Origin: Bacillota bacterium | Lineage (GTDB): Bacteria > Bacillota > Clostridia > Caldicoprobacterales > Xylanivirgaceae | Length of the DNA: 64,000 bases | Direction: 5' to 3' | Assembly (NCBI GenBank): GCA_023621995.1 | Contig: JAMOAB010000029.1 | Span: forward strand, 1-64,000 | Shown: positions 18,013-27,379 of the stretch, piece by piece | Numbering within the stretch: position 1 is the stretch's first letter | Layout of the letters: every line of letters begins with the position of its first letter | Program-made: the position numbers and the translations under genes | Notes under the pieces: model-generated | Told to the model about the DNA's origin: nothing | The model's input: only the letters and a program-made list of their open reading frames with translations | Databases searched by the model: none

Positions 18013-19491
18013 GTGGAAATAAGATTGGTAGAGTTTGCAACAAGTGTTCAACAGATAAGATATGAAGTACTCAGAGAGATATCATATCTTGCTTTTAATG
18101 ACGAATTGGATGAAGGACTAGATGAGGTTCCATATAAGATAATCCCAAAAGGTAAGGCAAGATTTCGCTGTTGTATATATAAAGAGCGGGAGATAGTGAG
18201 GGAGCGTGTGCGACTTGCCTGTGGTTTATTACCCCATGGGGTGAATGGTGAAAGGAAAAATGGACAGGTCATATATGTCATAGAAGAGGCATGCGAAGGC
18301 TGCCCTATAGCTAGATTCCAAGTGACAGAAAACTGTCAAGGCTGTATGACTAAGCGTTGTAGAGAGGCATGTCCCTTTGGCGCTATAACCATAGCGGGTA
18401 AGCGGGCTCACATAGATCAGGATAAATGTAGGGAGTGTGGAAGGTGTAGAGATGCCTGCCCCTATAATGCTATTGCCGATCTCATGCGGCCGTGTAAGAG
18501 GAGTTGTCCTGTAAATGCCATATCAATGGATGAGGACAAAAAGGCAGTGATAGATGAGGAAAAATGTATAAATTGCGGAGCTTGTATACATGAGTGTCCA
18601 TTTGGAGCAATGGCAGATATATCGTATATAGTCGATGTGATAGAGGCACTTAAGGGCAATGGGAATGTATATGCAATATTTGCACCTTCAATAGAAGGAC
18701 AATTTGGTGAAGAGGTAAATTCCAGCATGATTAAAGGGGCCTTCTTAAAACTTGGCTTCGACAGAGCATTTGAGGTAGCCCTTGGAGCAGACGCAGTTGC
18801 CCTCCACGAGGCAGAAGAGGTTATGGAGGCAATAGAAGAGGGAAGACTTACAACTACTTCTTGTTGTCCTGCATTTGTATCCATGGTAAATAAGCATTTC
18901 CCAAAACTCATACCCAATATTTCAAACACTGTGTCGCCTATGGTAGCCATGGCAAGATATATAAAGGATGAAGATCCGAAGGGCAAGGTGGTATTCATAG
19001 GTCCATGCATGGCAAAGAAGGGCGAGATGTTATCTGACTGGGCAAGGGATTATGTTGACTATGTGCTTACATTTGAAGAGATTTTTGCCATGTTTGATGC
19101 AAAGGGAGTTAAATTCGATGCACAGGAAGGGGAGAGGGAAGGTTCAGCCTATGGATTGGGATTTGCTCAAAGTGGAGGTGTGGCAAAGGCAGTCATTCAA
19201 ATTATAAATGAGAAGAAGATAGAGAATAAGGTAATTCCCCGTAGTTGTAGCGGTGCTACCGAATGCAAAAAAGCTCTTACCATAGCCAATGCAGGTAAGC
19301 TCATGGAGAACTTGATAGAGGGCATGGCTTGTGAAGGTGGGTGTATTGGAGGACCAGGGTCTATAACCCAGACAAAAATTGCAAGAAAAAATATAAACAA
19401 AAAAGTTTCAAGTAATTTCATAGATAGAATTACAGAGAATGTGGAGAGATTCGGTTTTGATAAGATAGATTTAGATAGAAAAAAGAAATAG
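18013..19491 (+). CDS. [FeFe]-hydrogenase with multiple 4Fe-4S sites, HfsD-like
   Basis: Ferredoxin motifs CRECGRCRDACP and CINCGACIHECP; H-cluster motifs TTSCCPAFVSMVNKHFP, FIGPCMAKKGE, EGMACEGGCIGGPG. Confidence 0.9.
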   Translation: MEIRLVEFATSVQQIRYEVLREISYLAFNDELDEGLDEVPYKIIPKGKARFRCCIYKEREIVRERVRLACGLLPHGVNGERKNGQVIYVIEEACEGCPIARFQVTENCQGCMTKRCREACPFGAITIAGKRAHIDQDKCRECGRCRDACPYNAIADLMRPCKRSCPVNAISMDEDKKAVIDEEKCINCGACIHECPFGAMADISYIVDVIEALKGNGNVYAIFAPSIEGQFGEEVNSSMIKGAFLKLGFDRAFEVALGADAVALHEAEEVMEAIEEGRLTTTSCCPAFVSMVNKHFPKLIPNISNTVSPMVAMARYIKDEDPKGKVVFIGPCMAKKGEMLSDWARDYVDYVLTFEEIFAMFDAKGVKFDAQEGEREGSAYGLGFAQSGGVAKAVIQIINEKKIENKVIPRSCSGATECKKALTIANAGKLMENLIEGMACEGGCIGGPGSITQTKIARKNINKKVSSNFIDRITENVERFGFDKIDLDRKKK

Positions 19492-19517
19492 ATATGGAAA
19501 ATTATTGAGAAAAGGTA

Positions 19518-19576
19518 TTGACAAATTTTTAACAATGTTCTATAATTACACTATCATTCGTTAAAAAATTAACAAT
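19518..19576 (+). promoter_or_regulatory. adhE promoter with Rex-like operator
   Basis: TTGACA (19518) -17- TATAAT (19541), then TCGTTAA-AAAA-TTAACAA at 19558-19575. Confidence 0.82.
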
Positions 19577-19665
19577 ATAGTGCCAAATATTTAACTTTGT
19601 CAATTCACAGGTATATCCTGTTTGAATATAAAATTTTAAAATTTTTAAGAGAAAGAGGGTAGCTT

Positions 19666-22275
19666 ATGAATCAAGATGGGAAGAAGGTAGACAAAAAGCC
19701 AGAAGTAGATGTGAAAACCATGATAGATGAATTGGTAAGCCGTTCTCATAGAGCTTTAGAAGATATGATAAAGCTCGACCAAGAGCAAGTTGATGAGATT
19801 GTAAAAGCCATGACATTAGCTGGTATTGACAATCACATGGGCCTTGCTAAACTAGCTATTGAAGAGACAAATAGAGGAGTATATGAAGATAAGATCATAA
19901 AAAATCTATTTGCGACAGAATATGTATATCACAGTATAAAATATCAAAAGACTGTGGGAGTAATTGAAGACAATGAACACGAAGACTATATAGAAGTGGC
20001 AGAGCCAGTAGGTGTCATAGCCGGTGTAACCCCGGTTACCAATCCGACCTCTACCACCATGTTTAAGTCTATAATTTCAATGAAGACTAGAAATCCTATA
20101 ATATTTGCATTTCATCCATCTGCTCAAAAGAGCAGTAGTGAAGCTGCAAGAGTGATGAGGGATGCTGCAATAAGGGCAGGTGCCCCTAAAGATTGTATAC
20201 AATGGATTGAAACACCTTCTCTAGAGGCCACCCAGACTCTTATGGGACATAGTGGAGTATCTCTAATTCTTGCAACAGGCGGATCGGGCATGGTAAGATC
20301 GGCGTATAGTATGGGAAAGCCGGCGCTAGGCGTAGGGCCAGGTAATGTGCCCTGTTTTATAGACAAGACTGCCAATATAAAGAGGGCAGTTACTGACCTT
20401 ATCCTATCTAAGAGTTTTGACAACGGGATGATATGTGCATCAGAACAGGCAGTCATACTAGATAGGGAGATAGCTGACGAGGCAATGGCTTTCATGAAGG
20501 AAAATGGATGTTATATATTAAACGAGAATGAAAGATCTAAGGTAGAGGAGACAGTAATAAATATGGAAAAGGGTGCTGTAAATCCTGCCATTGTTGGTCA
20601 AAGTGCCTATAGCATTGCAAAGCTTGCAGGGGTATTGGTGCCAGAGGATACCAAGATACTTGTGGCCCCACTAGATGGAGTAGGACCGGACTATCCCCTA
20701 TCTAGAGAGAAGTTAAGTCCTGTACTTGCCCTGTATATAGTAGATGACACAGATGAGGGCATAAAGAGGGCCCACGAGGTGATCTCATTCGGAGGATTGG
20801 GACACTCGGCAGTTATACATTCAGAAGATGAGGATGTAATCGACAGATATGCAAATACCATGAAGGCAGGAAGGATAATAGTGAATTCACCTTCTAGCCA
20901 CGGGGCTATAGGTGATATATATAATACAAATATGCCCTCCCTTACCCTAGGTTGTGGTTCTTTTGGTAGAAATTCGACCACAGCAAATGTATCAGCAGTA
21001 AACCTTATAAACAAAAAACGGGTGGCAAAGAGGAGGGTGAATATGCAGTGGTTTAAAGTACCGCCAAAGATATATTTTGAGGCAGGCTCACTTCAGTATC
21101 TGGAGAAGATGCCAGATATAAGCAGGGCATTCATAGTGACCGATCCATATATGGTAGAATTAGGTTTTGTAGATGATGTGCTATACTATCTAAGGAAGAG
21201 GGAAGACTACGTAAATAGTAAGATATTCTCCGAGGTAGAGCCAGATCCATCCATAGAGACAATCGAGCGGGGTGTGGCGATGATGAGGGAGTTTGAGCCC
21301 GATGTAATAATTGCGTTAGGTGGCGGTTCGGCAATGGATGCGGCAAAGGGTATGTGGCTATACTATGAATATCCTGATACAGACTTTAGGGCCTTGAGAC
21401 TCAAATTCATGGACATAAGAAAGCGGGCTTTTAAATTCCCCAAATTAGGGCGGAAAGCCCAGCTAGTAGCAATCCCGACTACATCGGGTACTGGCTCTGA
21501 GGTTACTTCATTTGCTGTAATTACCGATAAGAAAAACAATATAAAATATCCATTGGCAGATTATGAACTTACCCCCAATGTGGCAATAATTGATCCAGAT
21601 TTTGTAATGACGGTTCCACCTCAGATAACTGCCGATACAGGTATGGATGTATTGACACATGCCATAGAGGCGTATGTATCTAACATGGCGTCGGACTACA
21701 CTGATGCATTGGCAATAAAGGCAATACAACTAGTGTTTGAATATCTACCTAGGGCATATAGGGATGGAAGTGATAAAGTAGCTAGGGAGAAGATGCACAA
21801 CGCATCGTGTATGGCAGGAATGGCATTTACCAATGCATTCTTGGGTGTAAATCACAGTATGGCCCACAAGCTAGGTGGAGAATTTCATATACCCCATGGA
21901 CGGGCCAATGCAGTGTTACTTCCATATGTAATTGAATATAATGCAAAGAAGCCTACAAAATTTGTTTCTTGGCCTAAATATGAATACTACATTGCTGATA
22001 AGAAGTATGCAGAGATAGCAAGATATATTGGTTTGCCAGCTAATACAACAGAGGAAGGGATTAATAATCTCATAGACGCCATAAGGAATCTTATGAGGGA
22101 GCTAAATATGCCTCTGACGATTGCTGAGTGTGGCATAGATAGGAAAGAATTTGTGAATAAGGTAGATGAACTTGCCGACAAGGCCTTTGAAGACCAATGT
22201 ACAACAGCTAACCCAAGGCTTCCCTTGGTATCTGAGTTAAAAGAACTATATATGAAGGCATATGATGGTAAATAA
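19666..22275 (+). CDS. adhE: Bifunctional acetaldehyde-CoA/alcohol dehydrogenase
   Basis: 869 aa; ALDH half with SFDNGMICASEQAVI, Fe-ADH half with GGGSAMDAAKGMW and NHSMAHKLGGEFHIPHGRANAVLLPYVIEYN. Confidence 0.97.
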   Translation: MNQDGKKVDKKPEVDVKTMIDELVSRSHRALEDMIKLDQEQVDEIVKAMTLAGIDNHMGLAKLAIEETNRGVYEDKIIKNLFATEYVYHSIKYQKTVGVIEDNEHEDYIEVAEPVGVIAGVTPVTNPTSTTMFKSIISMKTRNPIIFAFHPSAQKSSSEAARVMRDAAIRAGAPKDCIQWIETPSLEATQTLMGHSGVSLILATGGSGMVRSAYSMGKPALGVGPGNVPCFIDKTANIKRAVTDLILSKSFDNGMICASEQAVILDREIADEAMAFMKENGCYILNENERSKVEETVINMEKGAVNPAIVGQSAYSIAKLAGVLVPEDTKILVAPLDGVGPDYPLSREKLSPVLALYIVDDTDEGIKRAHEVISFGGLGHSAVIHSEDEDVIDRYANTMKAGRIIVNSPSSHGAIGDIYNTNMPSLTLGCGSFGRNSTTANVSAVNLINKKRVAKRRVNMQWFKVPPKIYFEAGSLQYLEKMPDISRAFIVTDPYMVELGFVDDVLYYLRKREDYVNSKIFSEVEPDPSIETIERGVAMMREFEPDVIIALGGGSAMDAAKGMWLYYEYPDTDFRALRLKFMDIRKRAFKFPKLGRKAQLVAIPTTSGTGSEVTSFAVITDKKNNIKYPLADYELTPNVAIIDPDFVMTVPPQITADTGMDVLTHAIEAYVSNMASDYTDALAIKAIQLVFEYLPRAYRDGSDKVAREKMHNASCMAGMAFTNAFLGVNHSMAHKLGGEFHIPHGRANAVLLPYVIEYNAKKPTKFVSWPKYEYYIADKKYAEIARYIGLPANTTEEGINNLIDAIRNLMRELNMPLTIAECGIDRKEFVNKVDELADKAFEDQCTTANPRLPLVSELKELYMKAYDGK

Positions 22276-22291
22276 TATGTCTTAAAAGATT

Positions 22292-22327
22292 AAAAACTCG
22301 CTAGATTTATAAATCTAGCGAGTTTTT
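22292..22327. terminator. Bidirectional terminator between convergent genes
   Basis: aaaaactcgctagattta-taaatctagcgagttttt. Confidence 0.88.
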
Positions 22328-22336
22328 GTATATATT

Positions 22337-23044
22337 CTAATCGTCCCTGCCCCTGCCAAACATACCTGATATGAGCATAAGTCTAAACAGTTGCATAATT
22401 GCCATCAATGTGGCAGCCACATATGTGAGTGCTGCAGCTCTTAGAACTTTGCTCGTAGGACGAATTTCGTCGTTTTGTATATATCCACCAGCTGCCAAAC
22501 CTTCAATGGCCCGGCGACTTGCATTATATTCAACGGGCAAAGTTACAAGCTGGAAGAGTACTGCAAGTCCAAAGGCATATACCCCAATCTCTGCTAAAGC
22601 GGGTAATCGAAATATTAAACCTATAAAGAGAAGGGGAAATGCAAGCTGTGACCCAATAGTAGCTAAAGGTACTATTGCCATTCGTATGTTAAATGGTATA
22701 TATCCAAGCTCATCTTGGAGAACATGACCTACCTCGTGGGCAGCAACGCCTAGGGCTGCAAGGGAATTTGAGTGGTATACATCTGGAGACAATCTAAGTA
22801 CCTTTTTACGTGGATCATAATGGTCAGACAACATACCTGTGGTCAATTCAATAGGGATATCGTATAGGTGATTTGCATCTAAAAGTCGTCTTGCAACTTG
22901 TGCACCTGTAAGACCAGATCGGGCACCTACCTTAGAGTAACGGGAAAATGTAGATTGAACTTTTATCTGGGCATATGTTGCAAGTATGATAGCGGGTATG
23001 AGGATGACCATTGTTGGATCAAAATAATATGATGGAAAAAACAT
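22337..23044 (-). CDS. YugP-type membrane zinc metallopeptidase
   Basis: LAALGVAAHEVGHVLQDELGYIPFNIRMAIVPLATIGSQ and LPVEYNASRRA. Confidence 0.9.
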   Translation of the reverse strand: MFFPSYYFDPTMVILIPAIILATYAQIKVQSTFSRYSKVGARSGLTGAQVARRLLDANHLYDIPIELTTGMLSDHYDPRKKVLRLSPDVYHSNSLAALGVAAHEVGHVLQDELGYIPFNIRMAIVPLATIGSQLAFPLLFIGLIFRLPALAEIGVYAFGLAVLFQLVTLPVEYNASRRAIEGLAAGGYIQNDEIRPTSKVLRAAALTYVAATLMAIMQLFRLMLISGMFGRGRDD

Positions 23045-23417
23045 GGTTTCAGCTCCTTTCTATCTGTAGATAAAGCTTTATTAAATGTATTTTATGGACT
23101 AATATATATAGTTATCTTTCTATAGTATATAAAATATAGCATAGATAAATGTAAAAGTCAATGATAGTCAGACAAATGTTCAGTTTTCATTATAACATAT
23201 ATAATAGTCATTAAATATTTTGGCAATATCTTAAGTTGCTATGCAGTTTTACACTATTTAAAAATGGATATACAAAAAACAGTTTAAAGAATATTGATTT
23301 TAGTATAGAATATAGATAAAGTAAATCTTAATTTATTTACATAGGGAATTTTCACAAGCTAGCAATTAATCGACTTAAATAGATGTTTGACTGTAGAAGA
23401 AAGGCGGTTGAAGTTTT

Positions 23418-25424
23418 ATGAAGAAGAAACTTGTATGTATCTTGATAGCCATCATGTTTGTCAGTATTTTATCTGTTCCCTTTGAGGCATCTGCCCAGGG
23501 AAAGATAGATGTTTCAGCTGACACTAAAGGTTCCAAAATGGAATACTCTATAAAAAACAAGACAGAAAGCGATATAGATGAGATTCAGATAGATGAAATA
23601 TTAAAGGACAAGGGTGGCAGTGTGGTAGATTCATCCTCTATAAGTGGAGGGCGGATAGCTGCTGGTGACAAGGCAAAATTGGTTGGAAAACCATATAATA
23701 GTTTTATGGGGGATTTTAATCTAGAGTATAATGTAAGATGTAAGATGTCAGGATCTAATGTGCTAGAGGAGATTGCCTCAGGTAGTAAAAAGCTTAATCT
23801 ATCTGATGTTAGGATAAGTGTCTCCTATAGTGCCCAGCCGGCAGATAGAGTACAGAAGGGTAGTTCTGTCACATATACAGCTGAACTGACATCAAAATCT
23901 AATATACCAATCTATAATATAGTAGTTATTGATAGTGTCCATGGTGAGTTAGGTGTAATCGATGTACTAGAGCCTGAACAGAAGAAGACAGTATCTAAGA
24001 ATTTTAATCTATCACAATCGGTTGAGAGCCATGTAATCTTAAAATTTGATGATCCCTTTGGGGTAAGGGGAGGGATAGAACAGCCCCTATATAATACAAA
24101 GATAGGCGTAAATGTAACCGAAGAAGTGCCAGAGCCGAAGATTAGCATAGATGTAAAACCAAATAAAACTGCTATAAAAGGGTCTACAGATGTGGCTTTT
24201 AATATAGATGTCCAGAATACTGGCAATGTGGCACTTCATAATATAGAGCTTACAGATTGGGATGGTAAACTTATTTCACGAAATGTTAAGCTTCAGCCGG
24301 GAGACAGTTATTCGGTTCAATTTACAGGCAAGGTAGAGCCAGAGAAGAGCTATGAGATAAGCTGTATAGCGTCGGCAGAGGGTACAGATAAAGGGGCAAA
24401 GGCGTCATATACGGTAAAATTATCTAAATTGGATCCATCAGTGGAGATTGATAGGAGAATAGTTCCCGATTCATATAAAATAGGTGATACTATAAAGTTA
24501 GAATATATTGTGCGCAATACTGGTAATGTTGGACTTAAGGATATAGTATTAGAGGAGTCTGAATGGAAGGAAAAATCTATAGGGAAGCTAGATAGCTTAG
24601 ATCCAGGTGAGGAAAAGGTAATATCTATAAAGATAGATTTGACGGCTCCCATAGTCAGTAAAGTGATACTTAAAGGATATGATAAAGTAGCAGGTGAAGA
24701 GTATAAATATGAAGCCCCCTCCCTTGCCATAGGGGGGAAGGAAGGAGAAGCTTCTAAACTAGATATAAGATTAAAGGCTGATCCTGAGCGGCTAGATAAA
24801 CCAGGTTCTATAATACTAGAGTGTAGGCTATCAAATAAAGGCAATGGAAGTCTAAAAAATGTGGAGGTCTCAATAGAGGAGAGGGGTATTGTACTGGGCA
24901 GTCTCTTAGAGCTACCTGCAGGCAGTGAAGAGACAATGAAGAGTATGCCTATAGATGTAGAGGAGACCGAGACTTTTAGAGTAGTAGTAAAAGGTATTAA
25001 TAGTGCAGGGAATAAGGTAGAGTTTACAAGTAGCCCCCTTACTGTAGAGGTAGGTGGACAGAAAAAGCAGGATGATACAGGAGATGGTAGAAGAGCTATT
25101 TTAAAGACAGTGATGGTGGTCATAACTCTACTTATCATATTTGTAGCAGGTACTTTGATATATGTAGTGAAGAATCCAAAGGCCTATGGAAAAGGAGACT
25201 CTATTGGTAAACCTAAGGGGGAACCCAGTGACAAATCGGATGGAGGTCCTATTGAGAAACCTGGCCAAGAGCCTATTGATCAACCAGGTGAAGACCTTAT
25301 TGATCAACTAGACAGAGAGACAATCGGCAAATATGACGAAGAATCCATCGATAAATCTAATGTGGAGGACGGACAAGAGGATGGACAAAAAATTCTTAGG
25401 AGGAGATGGAAAAACAAACGTTGA
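23418..25424 (+). CDS. Secreted/membrane protein with repeated CARDB/DUF11-like beta domains
   Basis: Signal peptide; repeated NTGNVALHNIELTDWDG / NTGNVGLKDIVLEESEW / NKGNGSLKNVEVSIEE modules; C-terminal TM and low-complexity PIEKPGQEPIDQPGEDLIDQ tail. Confidence 0.75.
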   Translation: MKKKLVCILIAIMFVSILSVPFEASAQGKIDVSADTKGSKMEYSIKNKTESDIDEIQIDEILKDKGGSVVDSSSISGGRIAAGDKAKLVGKPYNSFMGDFNLEYNVRCKMSGSNVLEEIASGSKKLNLSDVRISVSYSAQPADRVQKGSSVTYTAELTSKSNIPIYNIVVIDSVHGELGVIDVLEPEQKKTVSKNFNLSQSVESHVILKFDDPFGVRGGIEQPLYNTKIGVNVTEEVPEPKISIDVKPNKTAIKGSTDVAFNIDVQNTGNVALHNIELTDWDGKLISRNVKLQPGDSYSVQFTGKVEPEKSYEISCIASAEGTDKGAKASYTVKLSKLDPSVEIDRRIVPDSYKIGDTIKLEYIVRNTGNVGLKDIVLEESEWKEKSIGKLDSLDPGEEKVISIKIDLTAPIVSKVILKGYDKVAGEEYKYEAPSLAIGGKEGEASKLDIRLKADPERLDKPGSIILECRLSNKGNGSLKNVEVSIEERGIVLGSLLELPAGSEETMKSMPIDVEETETFRVVVKGINSAGNKVEFTSSPLTVEVGGQKKQDDTGDGRRAILKTVMVVITLLIIFVAGTLIYVVKNPKAYGKGDSIGKPKGEPSDKSDGGPIEKPGQEPIDQPGEDLIDQLDRETIGKYDEESIDKSNVEDGQEDGQKILRRRWKNKR

Positions 25425-25481
25425 TTCTAACTATTATCAATATTGGAAATCAAAGTTATTAAAATATTGGGAGTGGTTATT

Positions 25482-26654
25482 ATGCTCGATCTATCTAAAC
25501 TGAGTAGACAGATATATAATATGACATTTGAATTTGGTCAACAGCTAGAAGAACTTCAGGATAAATGCCATGAGGCATATAGGTTATTTGAAGGGTTTGA
25601 TAGGGATCCTGAAGAATGGCTAAGTAAGATAGATTCTCATGATAGCCATTTTTTCGTAGCCTTTCCCGAAGAATCCATATCCACAGTTCATAGTCTTCCA
25701 GCTTCTGTACTTCCCTATTCGATTTTTGCCACCGATGGTTCACAAATCGAATTAGACACCCATGAAGTGGCTCTATGCTACGTGATAAACATAGGTCTAG
25801 TTGCCATACACTATGATGGAAAAACTGATCCCTATCTAGATAGCATACCTAAGCTATTTTATAGAGATGATGAAATATATGAATATTCAGGTGGCGAAAA
25901 GACCCTAATATCGGGGACAAAACTTTCAGAGGTAAGAAGTTCCATGGAGGCAGAGAAGCTTTGCAAACTAATATTGGAGGAGAGGCAAGATGGTGTACCA
26001 TCAGTAGGGCTTGTGGACGGTACTCTGGTGTCATGGGACAGAGCGGCATCTGCCAAGAAAGATATAGGAGCTTTCACAGCCCCATTATTTGAAGAGGCGT
26101 TTGATGTAAGTAAGAAGTTTAGAACTCCCATAGGTGGCTATATATCGGGTTCACGTACATCCCTTGTGATAAACACACTTAGGGCTAAGCTCTGTAATAG
26201 ACCTGTTATGGACTGTTCTAAGTGTACAAGGGACGAGCCATGTAGGAGAATAGAGGGGATTAGGGATACCATTCTATTTAAGGATCTGTTAAATAAAGGA
26301 CAGCGTTCCACTGTCTTCTATGGAGGTATAAATACTTTAGATAGGGAAGACTGGCCGGAGCATAGAATTGGATTTTTTTATGTAAATACAGGTGAGGAAA
26401 TAGCACGAATAGAGGCACCTGACTATGTACTTGAAAATGATGGACTTTTAGATCTCCTTCATTTTGTGGCATATGATCAAGCAAATAAGGGTATGGGATA
26501 TCCTATATCACTTCAAGAAGCCCATCATCTAGCAGTTGTTAGGGGACCGGAGCGAGAGACGTTCTATAGGCTTGTGGCAAACACCTTGATTGATGCAGGG
26601 CTACCTTCTAGGGTGACTAATAAGAAACTTCGGAAGGTTACAAGGTTATTTTAA
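25482..26654 (+). CDS. nurA: NurA-domain nuclease
   Basis: FATDGSQIELD and VGLVDGTLVSWD acidic motifs typical of NurA; first gene of a group leading to HerA/Mre11/Rad50. Confidence 0.85.
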   Translation: MLDLSKLSRQIYNMTFEFGQQLEELQDKCHEAYRLFEGFDRDPEEWLSKIDSHDSHFFVAFPEESISTVHSLPASVLPYSIFATDGSQIELDTHEVALCYVINIGLVAIHYDGKTDPYLDSIPKLFYRDDEIYEYSGGEKTLISGTKLSEVRSSMEAEKLCKLILEERQDGVPSVGLVDGTLVSWDRAASAKKDIGAFTAPLFEEAFDVSKKFRTPIGGYISGSRTSLVINTLRAKLCNRPVMDCSKCTRDEPCRRIEGIRDTILFKDLLNKGQRSTVFYGGINTLDREDWPEHRIGFFYVNTGEEIARIEAPDYVLENDGLLDLLHFVAYDQANKGMGYPISLQEAHHLAVVRGPERETFYRLVANTLIDAGLPSRVTNKKLRKVTRLF

Positions 26655-26809
26655 TGTTGGTATTGAAAAGGTTTTTTGATAGATATTAGGTTATAGGGGT
26701 AACATGGCATCTATAATGGTATAGGTTTTGTACTATTTAGGTGTCATATTGGGGATTAGAGATAATCTAGGTTATAAGTTAGAGATCTATATAAGGGAGG
26801 ACGGGTACT

Positions 26810-27379
26810 GTGATAGGGGAGATAATAGAGAGTAGAACATCAGAGTTTATAGTAGAGACTGTAGAGTATGATTTTAAGCTGCCGTATGGTTCATTTATCC
26901 GGACAGTAGATGATAATCGGATCATATATGGGATAGTAGCAGGTATGTCAACCACTAGTATAGATAATAATGTTCGTGCTAAGGCATTTTTTAAGTCGTT
27001 AGATGAGCTAAAATTAGAGCAGCCCCAGATCTTTTCCTTGTTGAGGACGGAAGCCTACTGCATAGTACTTGGCCATAGTGAAGGGGGAATATTTAAGCCT
27101 TATTACCCTCCCAACCATCCAACACTCCATCTTCAAGTGGAGTTTGCCGATGATAAGGAGATAATAGAGGTAACAGAGAGCTTCACATATCTTTTAAAGA
27201 CTATAAGCTGCAAGGATGCCGATGGTGAGGAACTCACAGCTGCAGCACTTAGGAAGGCAGCTAGCCTCAGGGAGAATAGGAGACAATATCTGGTAGAAGC
27301 AGGTCGGGAACTTTTCAAGATATTAGATTATGACACACAGAAACTAAAGAGCATAATGGAGAGGGTTGATGTCATATGA
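26810..27379 (+). CDS. HAS-barrel-like protein, HerA-associated
   Basis: MIGEIIESRTSEFIVETVEYDFKLPYGSFIRTVDDNRIIYGIVAGMST resembles a HAS-barrel; ATGA overlap with herA; GTG start. Confidence 0.6.
   Translation: MIGEIIESRTSEFIVETVEYDFKLPYGSFIRTVDDNRIIYGIVAGMSTTSIDNNVRAKAFFKSLDELKLEQPQIFSLLRTEAYCIVLGHSEGGIFKPYYPPNHPTLHLQVEFADDKEIIEVTESFTYLLKTISCKDADGEELTAAALRKAASLRENRRQYLVEAGRELFKILDYDTQKLKSIMERVDVI

Noticed and set aside
24350-25138. 262-aa minus-strand ORF
   Set aside because: Antisense to the CARDB-like gene; Ser/Pro-rich shadow composition as with the other minus-strand ORFs opposite coding genes (e.g. 18462-19010, 13001-13480, 52252-52647).
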